64,000 nucleotides of DNA, from positions 372,001 to 436,000 of the forward strand of contig NZ_JAFEUM010000002.1 of NCBI RefSeq assembly GCF_016900875.1, given 5' to 3'. This DNA is from Vibrio ulleungensis (GTDB taxonomy: Bacteria; Pseudomonadota; Gammaproteobacteria; Enterobacterales; Vibrionaceae). The position numbers and the translations under genes were made by a program. Below the pieces are notes generated by a model, which worked only from the letters and a program-made list of their open reading frames with translations, was not told where the DNA came from and searched no databases. This document shows, piece by piece, positions 37,421-46,050 of the stretch; position 1 is the first letter of the stretch; every line of letters starts with the position of its first letter.

Positions 37421-38398
37421 CTATCGCTCGCGACCCAGCTTCATAGCGAGACCATTACCAATAAAAATTAGCGCTCCTTGTATGATCAATTGGTCATAAA
37501 AAGGGATCCCTAAAAGGTTTAAACCACTAGTAAGAATCGCCAAGATAGCAACCCCGAGGAGTGTTCGAAAAATAGAGCCCTCTCCTCCAAACATGCTGGT
37601 ACCACCAAGCACAACCCCACCAATAATAATGAGTAGAATGGTATCTCCCACGCCAGGAATGGCATTCCCTAGATTAATAATGCTGATCATGCCCGCTATG
37701 CCTGCCAACAATCCGGCAAGCACATAAACCGACGCTTCGGTTCGCTCTGTTTTTATCCCTGTGTATCTCGCCGCTGAGCGATTCGCCCCCAATAGATATA
37801 CATGACGTCCCCAACTGGTCATCCCCAAAATGGCAATCATTAACGCTGTGATCACAAAGGCAATCCAAGCAACGGCAGGAATACCAAATAGAGTCAAAAA
37901 GCTAAAATCCAAAATCGAATAGGGAGTACCTGTAATTGCGATCCCTTTAGACACCAAAAAGGCGATACCACGGGCAATTAATTGAGTTCCCATTGTGGTG
38001 ATAAAAGGGTTCAGTTTGCAGTAACCTATCAAAAAACCGTTTAGGATCCCAAATCCAATCCCGACACCAATTGCCGTTAACGTTCCGAGAAAAACGCTGC
38101 CGGTTTGCGCCATTACAGTACCCGCAATGACCGCACTGGCCGAAACGACGGTGGCGATCGATAAATCAATTCCGCCCGTCAAAAACACAATGGTCATTCC
38201 AATCGCAGCAATCATAATCACCGAATTGGACACCATAATAGATTCGACATTTCCAGAGGTAAGGAAAAAAGGGGATAAGGATGAAAACCCCACAAGCAAC
38301 AAAACAATGATTGGAATAGCTGGGTACTGCTTAAGATACCCATTGACACTCTGCATAGTCTTGCTCGTTCCTTGTTGATTCGGTGCAATATTTTCCAT
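37421..38398 (-). CDS. ribose-type (CUT2) ABC permease, second copy
   Basis: 325 aa, RbsC/BPD_transp_2 family, with GGIDLSIATVVSASAVIAG and GFLIGYCKLNPFITTMGTQLIARG. It has about ten TM helices. It is distinct in sequence from the permease encoded at 39411, so the transporter probably uses a heterodimeric channel, unlike the homodimeric ribose importer. It lies downstream of the binding-protein gene. Confidence 0.93.
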   Translation of the reverse strand: MENIAPNQQGTSKTMQSVNGYLKQYPAIPIIVLLLVGFSSLSPFFLTSGNVESIMVSNSVIMIAAIGMTIVFLTGGIDLSIATVVSASAVIAGTVMAQTGSVFLGTLTAIGVGIGFGILNGFLIGYCKLNPFITTMGTQLIARGIAFLVSKGIAITGTPYSILDFSFLTLFGIPAVAWIAFVITALMIAILGMTSWGRHVYLLGANRSAARYTGIKTERTEASVYVLAGLLAGIAGMISIINLGNAIPGVGDTILLIIIGGVVLGGTSMFGGEGSIFRTLLGVAILAILTSGLNLLGIPFYDQLIIQGALIFIGNGLAMKLGRER

Positions 38399-38435
38399 GA
38401 TCTACCTCCGGAAATGATGAGTACTGAGGACTAAA

Positions 38436-39398
38436 TTACTTAGCGCCCCAGATATTGGCTTTGTTTGCAGCAATGTTGTCGGTGGTATAGAAGTTACCAG
38501 GGATTACATTATTTACTTCTACCTGCTCCCCGTTAAGCAGCGCCGTAGCCACCTTAACCGTGGTAATTCCGGTCGTTTCCAAATCCATAACCACAATTCC
38601 ATCAGCGCTGCCAGAGACTGTCGCTTGATACCCATCGTTGCTACCATTTACTCCGGTTACGACCACATGGCCATCACTGCCCGCAGGGACCATTTTATTT
38701 AGGTCGTTCAAAACTGTTTCGACACTAGGGATATGCGTATCCGTTGCCGCGAAAACGGCTTTAATATTTGGGTTGGCCTGAAATGCATTTTGTGTTGCAG
38801 AAAGGGCTCTAGCAGAATCCCAGTCGGTAGGCATAGCAACAACTTTTACGTTCTCAAGCTTGTTGATAGCATCATTAAACCCTTTACTGCGGTCGATACC
38901 GTTTTGATCGTTTAATGCACCAAGTAATTCTAGAATCACAACTTCTTCTGCACTGTCTTTGAATTGATTTGCCGTGTATTCACCCGCCAAGTATCCATCG
39001 GTGATGGAGTCTGGACCGACAAACGCATCAACTGCACGGCTGTTCGGCAAGGCGCGATCAAATGCAACAATAGGAATACCAGTTCGCTTTGCACCAATTA
39101 GCGCACGCTCAATAGTGTTTTGGTCTACAGCACACACCAATATCGCATCTACTTTTTGAGTCACTAAGGACTGAATTTGAGAGTTTTGCGCCTGTGCATC
39201 ACCATCTGCCACCACTTCAATGACTTTATAACCTTGCCGTTCTGCTTCAGCTTTGATCGCGTCCGTCACACCTACACGGCTTTCAAATAATTGGTCTACT
39301 GATAAACCCAGAGTCATCTCTTTTGCAAACACCGGACTCGTTAAAACACTGAGTGATGTTGCGGCGAGAAGTCCAATAATCTTTATATTTGTTTTCAT
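38436..39398 (-). CDS. ribose-type ABC periplasmic binding protein
   Basis: 320 aa with a signal peptide ending SPVFA. It is a Peripla_BP_4/RbsB type protein (LVTQKVDAILVCAVDQNTIERALIGAKRTGIPIVAFDRAL; later VFAATDTH and VMDLETTGITTVKVATALLNG). It delivers an unknown sugar or polyol-like ligand to the two flanking permeases. Confidence 0.93.
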   Translation of the reverse strand: MKTNIKIIGLLAATSLSVLTSPVFAKEMTLGLSVDQLFESRVGVTDAIKAEAERQGYKVIEVVADGDAQAQNSQIQSLVTQKVDAILVCAVDQNTIERALIGAKRTGIPIVAFDRALPNSRAVDAFVGPDSITDGYLAGEYTANQFKDSAEEVVILELLGALNDQNGIDRSKGFNDAINKLENVKVVAMPTDWDSARALSATQNAFQANPNIKAVFAATDTHIPSVETVLNDLNKMVPAGSDGHVVVTGVNGSNDGYQATVSGSADGIVVMDLETTGITTVKVATALLNGEQVEVNNVIPGNFYTTDNIAANKANIWGAK

Positions 39399-39410
39399 AG
39401 AAACCTCGTT

Positions 39411-40454
39411 TCACGTAGTAGGGAGGGTTTGCGACGCCGAGCGAATGCGCTTTGCTCGCTCCTGCAAAACCGATTGTTGTTGCCTAGTCACCGACAATTT
39501 GTCGATGATCACAGCAATTAGAAGCACCACACCTTTGACTATGTCGTACACATAAGGTGAGGCATTGAGTAAGTTCAATCCGTTGTCGATCAACACCAGG
39601 AAAACGGCTCCAATAACACTGCCCAGGACCGTACCTGTACCACCCGACAGTTTGGTTCCCCCAAGTACCACAGCAGCGATAACCGTAAATTCGATACCAA
39701 TACCAATACCCGATTGCAGTCCCCCAACTCTGGCAAGCAAGATCAGTGCGGCAATACCCGTTGTGATCCCCGCGGTTAAGTAAGCCAAAATGGTGATTTT
39801 GCTGACTGGTAAATTGGTTTCTTGAGCCGATTGAGCCGAATTGCCTATGGCTCGGACGTACAGCCCAAAGCGAGTGCTGTTGAGTAAGTAAATACCCACA
39901 GCGGTGACCAGTAGCATTAGGAGTATGGGAACGGGTACTCCAAAGAGGCTTCCATTACCCAGAAACCCCATTTCTCTAGGGACGGGAATGTTTTTGGCCT
40001 CAGTCAGGTGAATGGCCATACCTCTGTACATGGTGTACGTGGCTAAAGTGGTAATTAGTGGGCTAATCTTAAATCGAACAATAAGAAAACCGTTTACATA
40101 GCCCAATAATGTGGCGCATAACATGGATACGCAAAATGCGACCAGGTATGAGTCCGTCAACAGCATCAGTTGGGCAAACAGAGCTGAAGTAAAAAATAGA
40201 ATTGCACCGACCGATATATCGATTCCGGCGGTACAAATTACAAATGTCATCCCCACTGCCATAATTGCGGTGACACTCGCTTGAACCAATATCGATTGAA
40301 AATTTGCTCCTGATAAAAACGAGTCAGAAACAACGGACAGCACCATAGCCATAGCAAAAGTAGCGCAAGCAATGGGTAGCCAGGTGTATTGAGCTAACGC
40401 ATTTTTGACGGTTTGTAATCGAGTCATATCGTTGATTGGCTTGTCTGGCTTCAT
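39411..40454 (-). CDS. ribose-type (CUT2) ABC permease, first copy
   Basis: 347 aa, RbsC family, with GIDISVGAILFFTSALFAQ, GYVNGFLIVRFKISPLITTLATYTMYRGMA and GGTKLSGGTGTVLGSVIGAVFL. It pairs with the permease encoded at 37421. It lies 9 bp after the ATPase gene. Confidence 0.93.
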   Translation of the reverse strand: MKPDKPINDMTRLQTVKNALAQYTWLPIACATFAMAMVLSVVSDSFLSGANFQSILVQASVTAIMAVGMTFVICTAGIDISVGAILFFTSALFAQLMLLTDSYLVAFCVSMLCATLLGYVNGFLIVRFKISPLITTLATYTMYRGMAIHLTEAKNIPVPREMGFLGNGSLFGVPVPILLMLLVTAVGIYLLNSTRFGLYVRAIGNSAQSAQETNLPVSKITILAYLTAGITTGIAALILLARVGGLQSGIGIGIEFTVIAAVVLGGTKLSGGTGTVLGSVIGAVFLVLIDNGLNLLNASPYVYDIVKGVVLLIAVIIDKLSVTRQQQSVLQERAKRIRSASQTLPTT

Positions 40455-40463
40455 CGTCTTCTC

Positions 40464-42035
40464 CTACAACGTGCTTGCTAAGGGTGAGTTAGCTGGTGAC
40501 ATTGGTTGGGTATTGCCACTGGTTGGTGTGTCGTAAGCCGAGCTTGCCGCAAGTGCAATGATTTTGACTGGATCAAACTCCTCCCGCTCAAACTCTCCTA
40601 CGATATGACCGGTGCGCATCACTAAAATTCGATGGCTTAACTCGAGCAGTTCGGGTAAATCCGAAGAGACCAGCAACACTGAGACACCGGTTCGGGCAAG
40701 ATCAGCAATTCGGTTGTGGATATCAAATTTCGCGCCGATATCGACCCCCTTTGTGGGCTCATCGAGAATGCACACGTTCGGTTGCGTTGCTAACCAACGA
40801 GCGAGTAATACTTTTTGTTGGTTACCACCGCTTAAGTTAGACACCGCAGAATCAATGCTCGGAATCATGATGTTTTGTTGCTCGGCAATCTGCGTGGCGT
40901 TGGTCTTTTCGTGTCTAAAGCCAAACCCTTTAATTGAGCGAGATACGAACTTTAATATATTAGCGGCGGAAAGGTTTTCCTTAACGGAGCGAACAGGAAA
41001 CAGACCATGACTGCGTCTGTCTTCCGTAAGATAGCAAAGTCCCATTTGCATGCTTTTCTGGACAGTACGTTGCGACAGTTCGATACCGTCAACGCTGACT
41101 GAACCTGTAGAGTCGATCAAACCAAAGATCGCTTCTGCCGCTTCTGTTCGACCAGCACCCATTAAGCCAGCAATGCCAAGTACTTCCCCCTGACGAACGT
41201 CAAAAGAGATGTCGTTGAAGTAATATGAGCTGAGATTATTTACCGTCAATTTGGTGTTCGCTGAACACGGCGCTAAGTTAACCTTTGACTCTTCAAGTGT
41301 GCGACCGACCATTAACTGCTCCAGTTCGCGCCGCGACACTTTTTTCAAACTATCGTGACCGACTTGCGCTCCATCTCGCAAGCAGACAAATTTGTCGGCC
41401 ATTCGATAGATCTCATCCATGAAATGGGAGATAAATATCATCGCTATGCCTTGCTGCTTTAGACGCAACATAAGCTCGAATAATCGCTCCCTTTCCGGTG
41501 CTGTTAACGATGTGGTTGGCTCATCCAATATCAATACGTTTTGGGCATGCAGCAGAGCCTTAGCGATTTCAACGATTTGTTGTTTACCCGCCCCTAAAGA
41601 TTCCACTTTTTGCTCACTGTCTATATCGATACCTAGGCTATCGAGTTGCTGCTGCGCTATTGCGCGACATTCATTCCAATCAATACGAGTTGAGCTACCA
41701 GGTAAATCGCTGATGCATATATTTTGCTCTACAGTAAGTGAATCAAACAAACTAAGCTCTTGATGCACAGCACCGATACCGTGCTTACGTCCGTCAATTT
41801 TCTCGACGATATTACCTTTGACTTTAATGGTGCCATTGTTAGGTTCAAGCAAACCACAAAGCATGTTTTTAGTTGTAGATTTTCCCGCCCCATTTTCGCC
41901 AACAAGAGCAAGTATCTCTCCTGGATAAAGATCGAAGGAGACGTGGCTCACTACCGTTTTACCAGAAAAACTCTTCTCTAATTCACGCACGGTCAAGACC
42001 GGTTGGGAGCTTGAAGGTGTAGGTTCGTTTGTCAC
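40464..42035 (-). CDS. ribose-type (CUT2) ABC ATPase with two nucleotide-binding domains
   Basis: 523 aa, RbsA/MglA type. The first domain has Walker A GENGAGKST (residues 47-55) and signature LGAGKQQIVEIAKAL; the second has the usual degenerate Walker A (GLMGAGRTEAAEAI) with an intact LSGGNQQKVLLARWL signature. It is the first transporter gene after the aldehyde dehydrogenase gene, from which it is separated by 130 bp with a hairpin. Confidence 0.94.
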   Translation of the reverse strand: MTNEPTPSSSQPVLTVRELEKSFSGKTVVSHVSFDLYPGEILALVGENGAGKSTTKNMLCGLLEPNNGTIKVKGNIVEKIDGRKHGIGAVHQELSLFDSLTVEQNICISDLPGSSTRIDWNECRAIAQQQLDSLGIDIDSEQKVESLGAGKQQIVEIAKALLHAQNVLILDEPTTSLTAPERERLFELMLRLKQQGIAMIFISHFMDEIYRMADKFVCLRDGAQVGHDSLKKVSRRELEQLMVGRTLEESKVNLAPCSANTKLTVNNLSSYYFNDISFDVRQGEVLGIAGLMGAGRTEAAEAIFGLIDSTGSVSVDGIELSQRTVQKSMQMGLCYLTEDRRSHGLFPVRSVKENLSAANILKFVSRSIKGFGFRHEKTNATQIAEQQNIMIPSIDSAVSNLSGGNQQKVLLARWLATQPNVCILDEPTKGVDIGAKFDIHNRIADLARTGVSVLLVSSDLPELLELSHRILVMRTGHIVGEFEREEFDPVKIIALAASSAYDTPTSGNTQPMSPANSPLASTL

Positions 42036-42126
42036 GGTAAAGTCTCCTTATCATACGGATTTTGGGCAAAGCTACGCCGTCAACCGTGCATACTGCAAAA
42101 TTGAATAAGTGGATGATAATAACGAC

Positions 42127-42148
42127 TGAGCGAGTGATTACTCGCTCA
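42127..42148 (-). terminator. hairpin between aldehyde dehydrogenase and ABC genes
   Basis: Stem TGAGCGAGT / ACTCGCTCA (9 bp) with a 4-nt loop, 18 bp past the aldehyde dehydrogenase stop. There is no clear T run, so it may only attenuate transcription into the ABC genes. Confidence 0.55.
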
Positions 42149-42165
42149 ACAAATGACGATACTGT

Positions 42166-43617
42166 TTAGGCGTAATTCCAATAAACAGTGCGTTTTTGCA
42201 GGTAGTTTTCAATTCCATGAATGCCATCCTCACCACCTGTACCACTGCGTTTGTGCCCAGAGTGATACCCTTGCACATAGCCAACGATTTGAGTGTTCAC
42301 AAATACCGTTCCCACTTCCATTCGCTTAAGAGCGTCCATAATGGTTGGAATATGTTGCGTATACAGATAACTCGACAGACCATCTTCACGATCGTTGGTA
42401 ATGTCTAAGGCTTCTTCATAGTCCTTCACTCGAATAATAGGCATAACTGGAGCAAACATTTCTTCTTTAGCCACTGGCATTTCTCGTGTTACACCGGTTA
42501 GTACTGTTGGCTCAAACCAGTACCCTTTTTCAAACCCAGCACCTTGTGGTCGTTTGCCACCTATCGCAACACTTGCCCCCATATCTACAGACAGATTCAC
42601 CATTGTTTCGACGCGGTCAATGCCTTGTGACGTTACGCTCGGCCCCATATTGACGCCGCTCATCGGGTCACCAAAGGTAATTTCACGTACTTTCTCTAAC
42701 ACTTTCTTTGTGAACTCTTCTGCAACGTCTTCATGGACAAGAACAAGTTCATTACAAATACACACTTGGCCGCAATTGGCATAGCGAGAAACCACAGCAG
42801 CTTCCGCTGCTTTGTCGATGTCAGCATCTTTAAGGACAATAAAGGCCGCCTTCCCACCAAGCTCAAGTACCAGTCCAGCAACGTTATCGGACGCAGCTTT
42901 ATAGATAGCTTGACCAGCACGAGTACTTCCGGTTAGTGAAATAAGGCGAGTAAGTGGATGGGAAACCAATTGTGAACTGACCGAAATCCCCGCCCCGCTC
43001 ACTAGATTGATGACACCTGGCGGTACTCCAACCTCGTCGACCACCTTACAGAATTCTGATGCCGTCACGGGTGTTGCTTCATGAGCCTTCAAAACCATAG
43101 TATTACCGGTAACTAGAGCAGGCCCGACTTTTCGACCAATGAGCGCTAGCGGATAATTGTATGCACATAGCCCTAAGCAGACGCCATATGGCACTTTGGT
43201 GATCATTAGTTGTTCATCGGTATTTTCGGATGGGAAAATTTCTCCTTGGATTCGACGCGCAGCTTCTGCGGAATAGGTAAGGTAATTAAGAGTGTCATCA
43301 AATTCTGCAAACGCTTCAGGGAGGGTTTTGCCCTGTTCAAGCACCAACAACCTCGCAAAATGCTCTCGCTTAGGCTTTAGTCCCTCAACGATTTTCATTA
43401 TGTATTTTGCGCGTTCTATTGCAGGAAGCATCTGCCAACTGAGCTGCGCGTTTTTTGAACTTAACAAAGCTCGGTTGACGTCTTCTTCGGTGCAATCGGG
43501 AACGGTTGCCCACACCTCTTCGTTTGAAGGGTTCAAGACATCAAGTGTCGCGCTATTGGACGAGTTGACCCACTGACCATCGATGTAACAGGGGTAATGA
43601 TTCACGTTAATTTGCAT
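42166..43617 (-). CDS. NAD(P)-dependent aldehyde dehydrogenase (AldA-like)
   Basis: 483 aa. Catalytic Cys286 (NCGQVCICNE) and general base Glu252 (LELGGKAAF) are in place, with the NAD-binding GSTRAG turn at about 230-235. It resembles the lactaldehyde/glycolaldehyde and semialdehyde dehydrogenase branch. It would oxidise an aldehyde to an acid that could then be activated by the CoA-transferases encoded at 32957-35244 (inference). Two GntR-type operators lie in its upstream region. Confidence 0.93.
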   Translation of the reverse strand: MQINVNHYPCYIDGQWVNSSNSATLDVLNPSNEEVWATVPDCTEEDVNRALLSSKNAQLSWQMLPAIERAKYIMKIVEGLKPKREHFARLLVLEQGKTLPEAFAEFDDTLNYLTYSAEAARRIQGEIFPSENTDEQLMITKVPYGVCLGLCAYNYPLALIGRKVGPALVTGNTMVLKAHEATPVTASEFCKVVDEVGVPPGVINLVSGAGISVSSQLVSHPLTRLISLTGSTRAGQAIYKAASDNVAGLVLELGGKAAFIVLKDADIDKAAEAAVVSRYANCGQVCICNELVLVHEDVAEEFTKKVLEKVREITFGDPMSGVNMGPSVTSQGIDRVETMVNLSVDMGASVAIGGKRPQGAGFEKGYWFEPTVLTGVTREMPVAKEEMFAPVMPIIRVKDYEEALDITNDREDGLSSYLYTQHIPTIMDALKRMEVGTVFVNTQIVGYVQGYHSGHKRSGTGGEDGIHGIENYLQKRTVYWNYA

Positions 43618-43741
43618 AAATTTTCTCTCTGTAAACGTAGAGTTTTATTTTTTTAGTGGTGCTAAAGCCGCTATTGGTGAACCTTTCATTATCAGTTAAT
43701 ACAAACTCAAACCAGGCCATTCCAACAACTAATTCAGAATA

Positions 43742-43756
43742 ATTGGTACTACCAAA
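43742..43756. promoter_or_regulatory. FadR/GntR-type operator, copy 3
   Basis: ATTGGTACTACCAAA, matching copy 2 in 14 of 15 positions, 125 bp upstream of the aldehyde dehydrogenase start on the minus strand. Confidence 0.75.
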
Positions 43757-43868
43757 AACGAAAAATAATGCTTTAAAACATCATTTGTGAGTCTAGTATA
43801 AGCACAATATAGATTGAATTAGGTGATGAACCTCTTATTTGTGCTCTTTTTTTAGTCTAAAACTAAAA

Positions 43869-43883
43869 ATTGGTAGCACCAAT
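43869..43883. promoter_or_regulatory. FadR/GntR-type operator, copy 4
   Basis: ATTGGTAGCACCAAT, identical to copy 1. It lies 112 bp beyond copy 3, so each end of the cluster has one GTAGCAC and one GTACTAC version. Confidence 0.75.
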
Positions 43884-43936
43884 TAATTTAAGTATTCATG
43901 TGGAGTGATCATTATGAAGTGGTAGCGCTATAGATA

Positions 43937-43960
43937 CTTAACTGGTTTAGACTAGTTAAG
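43937..43960. promoter_or_regulatory. 24-bp near-palindrome
   Basis: CTTAACTGGT - TTAG - ACTAGTTAAG, 9 of 10 arm positions paired. It could be an operator or a small hairpin; no T tract follows. Confidence 0.35.
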
Positions 43961-44251
43961 TTGGGAATTTATGGATAACCAAAACAACGACCGAAACGAG
44001 ATATTGGTTAAACTATTTAGATAATTCATCGACATTTAAACTGCTATTGAACCTGCGTTTAGGGGATAAATAGAGGAGAGTTACAAGCCGCAAAGAATAT
44101 ATAATAAGACAAGATTGGGTCGGATTAATCCATGGCCAAGTCAACACGCTTTTCATGCAACTTCATTCATTCACCAAACAGAAAGCCGCTTTAACAGTAC
44201 AAAATACCCCCAAATAGGCCAATAAATGAACATCAATCACACTTTTAGTTA

Positions 44252-44276
44252 ACAATGTAACAACATATTACATTGT
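44252..44276. promoter_or_regulatory. inverted repeat upstream of TRAP operon
   Basis: ACAATGTAA (44252-44260) / TTACATTGT (44268-44276) with a 7-bp spacer, a perfect 9-bp dyad about 165 bp before the TRAP gene start. It is a candidate operator for the TRAP operon. Confidence 0.45.
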
Positions 44277-44442
44277 GTGATGTTCAACATTCTGCCAGCC
44301 CTACAAATCTGCCTATACTCATTTTGTGATTTAATATTACAAGAGAGTAGGCGCAGTAAATACAAAACAATATTTGCCTAGCTCTATAAATAACCGTTTC
44401 CCCCTACACATTGAAACAACACAACATAAACAAGGACTAGTC

Positions 44443-45447
44443 ATGTTATTAGGTCAAAAAATCCGGAACATCCTTAAGACAACGGCAGTTGGCGCAACAC
44501 TTATTGCAATAACCACAGCTTCAGCAGTCGTCAATGCACAAACCTTGCGTGGCGCTAGCATGTTTGATGACAAACATGCTTTTACTAAAACGTTAAACAA
44601 GTTTGGTGAGCTTGTTGATCAGTATTATGAAGGCGACGTTGAGTTTGATCTCAGGCTCAATGGTGAGCTAGGTGTTGAAAAAGACTATGTCACTTTCTTA
44701 AATCAAGGCGTTGCCATCGACTACACTATTCTTGCCCCTTCTAACATGGCCCGTTTCGCTCCATCAATCCCATTAATGGATATGCCGTTCCTATTCCGTG
44801 ATTTAGACCACTGGAATACCGTTCTTTCAAGCAATACGCTAGCACCACTCGAGCAAGAGCTCTCAGATAAAGCAGATATTGTGATTGTCGGTTACGCAGG
44901 CGGTGGTACGCGTAACTTAATCTCCAACAAGCAAATCTCGAACATGCAGGAACTAGAAGATCACAAAATGCGAGTAATGGGTGCACCAATCCAAGCGCAA
45001 ATTTTTGATGCTATTGGTGCAGCGCCTTCTGCCATTGCCTACAACGAAGTCTACAATGCAATTCAAACAGGTGTCGTAAGCGGTCTAGAAAACGAAGCTG
45101 CCAGTATCCAAAACCTTAAATTCTACGAAGTTGCACCACACGTTACTTTATCGAAGCACACCATCACCGTTCGCCCAATTGTGTTCAGTGGTAAAAGCTT
45201 CCGTAAATTGCCGCAAGATCTTCAAGCCGCGATCCTTAAAGCAGGTAAAGAAGCCGGTCAATTTGGGCGTGAGCTGGAATCTCGTGAAGATGGCATGAAG
45301 CTGCAACAAATGGCGGACGCAGGCCAAATTCAAGTCAGTGACTTTGAAGGTCGCGAGCAACTTCTAGATATCGTAAAACCGGTACAAGATAAGTTTGCTG
45401 CCAGCATCAATGCAACAGAGTTGCTTGAAGCGATTCGTCAGCAGTAA
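44443..45447 (+). CDS. dctP: TRAP transporter substrate-binding protein (DctP family)
   Basis: 334 aa from the ATG at 44443 (AAGGACT upstream); the frame extends back to 44374 but without a signal. The signal peptide ends VVNAQ. Family features include GASMFDDKHAFTKTL, the HKMRVMGAPIQAQ segment with the carboxylate-binding Arg, and IAYNEVYNAIQTGVVSGLENE. It captures an organic acid, sugar acid or related anion in the periplasm for Na+-driven uptake. Substrate unknown. Confidence 0.94.
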   Translation: MLLGQKIRNILKTTAVGATLIAITTASAVVNAQTLRGASMFDDKHAFTKTLNKFGELVDQYYEGDVEFDLRLNGELGVEKDYVTFLNQGVAIDYTILAPSNMARFAPSIPLMDMPFLFRDLDHWNTVLSSNTLAPLEQELSDKADIVIVGYAGGGTRNLISNKQISNMQELEDHKMRVMGAPIQAQIFDAIGAAPSAIAYNEVYNAIQTGVVSGLENEAASIQNLKFYEVAPHVTLSKHTITVRPIVFSGKSFRKLPQDLQAAILKAGKEAGQFGRELESREDGMKLQQMADAGQIQVSDFEGREQLLDIVKPVQDKFAASINATELLEAIRQQ

Positions 45448-45470
45448 CGCTATGCATTACTAAGCGCTAC

Positions 45471-45499
45471 CCCCTTTGAGGCTATGAGGCTCAAAGGGG
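45471..45499 (+). terminator. intra-operon hairpin between dctP and dctQ
   Basis: A 10-bp perfect stem CCCCTTTGAG / CTCAAAGGGG, 24 bp after the dctP stop, without a T tract. It likely lowers expression of the membrane subunits relative to the binding protein. Confidence 0.7.
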
Positions 45500-45531
45500 C
45501 ACTACAATTCACGTCTACTTAGAGGTATGTC

Positions 45532-46050
45532 ATGGTTAGACGTCAACTAGAACGGCTGTGCACGATATTGAGAGTTGCTATCGCAATATTAATGGGCTGT
45601 TTAATCATTCCTGTTGCAATGCAGGTCATTGCTCGCTACACCGGCGTTATCCCTGTCTATTTATGGACAGAGGAACTCGCCACATTCATTTTTGTCTGGA
45701 TCGTAATGATCGGCTCAGTATTGGCAGTATGGGATAAGACCCATTTCGACGTCCATGTGCTCAAAGACAGTCACACACCCATTATTCTGTTTATGCAGCG
45801 CGCCATTGTGCATGTTTTGATAGGTCTATTTGGTGTTCTGTTTGCATGGTATGGCGTCGACTACGCCAAATTTGGCGGAATACAGCACTCGGTGATGATG
45901 AACGCCAATTTAATGATCACTCATATTACTATCCCTTTAGCCGGCTTTTTATGGGCTTTGTTTTCAGCCATGAACTTATTGGATGCGTTCAAAGAATATC
46001 GCGCCAGTAAAGACGCCAAATGCGAATCGACAAAAAGAGTCCTATCATGA
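45532..46050 (+). CDS. dctQ: TRAP transporter small membrane subunit (DctQ family)
   Basis: 172 aa with four hydrophobic segments and the family WTEELATFIFVWIVMIGSVLAVWDKTHFDV segment. It forms the Na+-driven permease complex with DctM. Its stop overlaps the dctM start (ATGA at 46047-46050). Confidence 0.93.
   Translation: MVRRQLERLCTILRVAIAILMGCLIIPVAMQVIARYTGVIPVYLWTEELATFIFVWIVMIGSVLAVWDKTHFDVHVLKDSHTPIILFMQRAIVHVLIGLFGVLFAWYGVDYAKFGGIQHSVMMNANLMITHITIPLAGFLWALFSAMNLLDAFKEYRASKDAKCESTKRVLS

Larger units (their letters stand above)
43757..44442. other. intergenic region between aldehyde dehydrogenase and TRAP operons
   Basis: About 690 bp with no supported gene. It contains operator copy 4 and two further inverted repeats, listed separately. 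The sequence is AT-rich, and the ATG at 44374 is not the TRAP gene start because ATG 44443 has the SD and the signal peptide. Confidence 0.5.
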
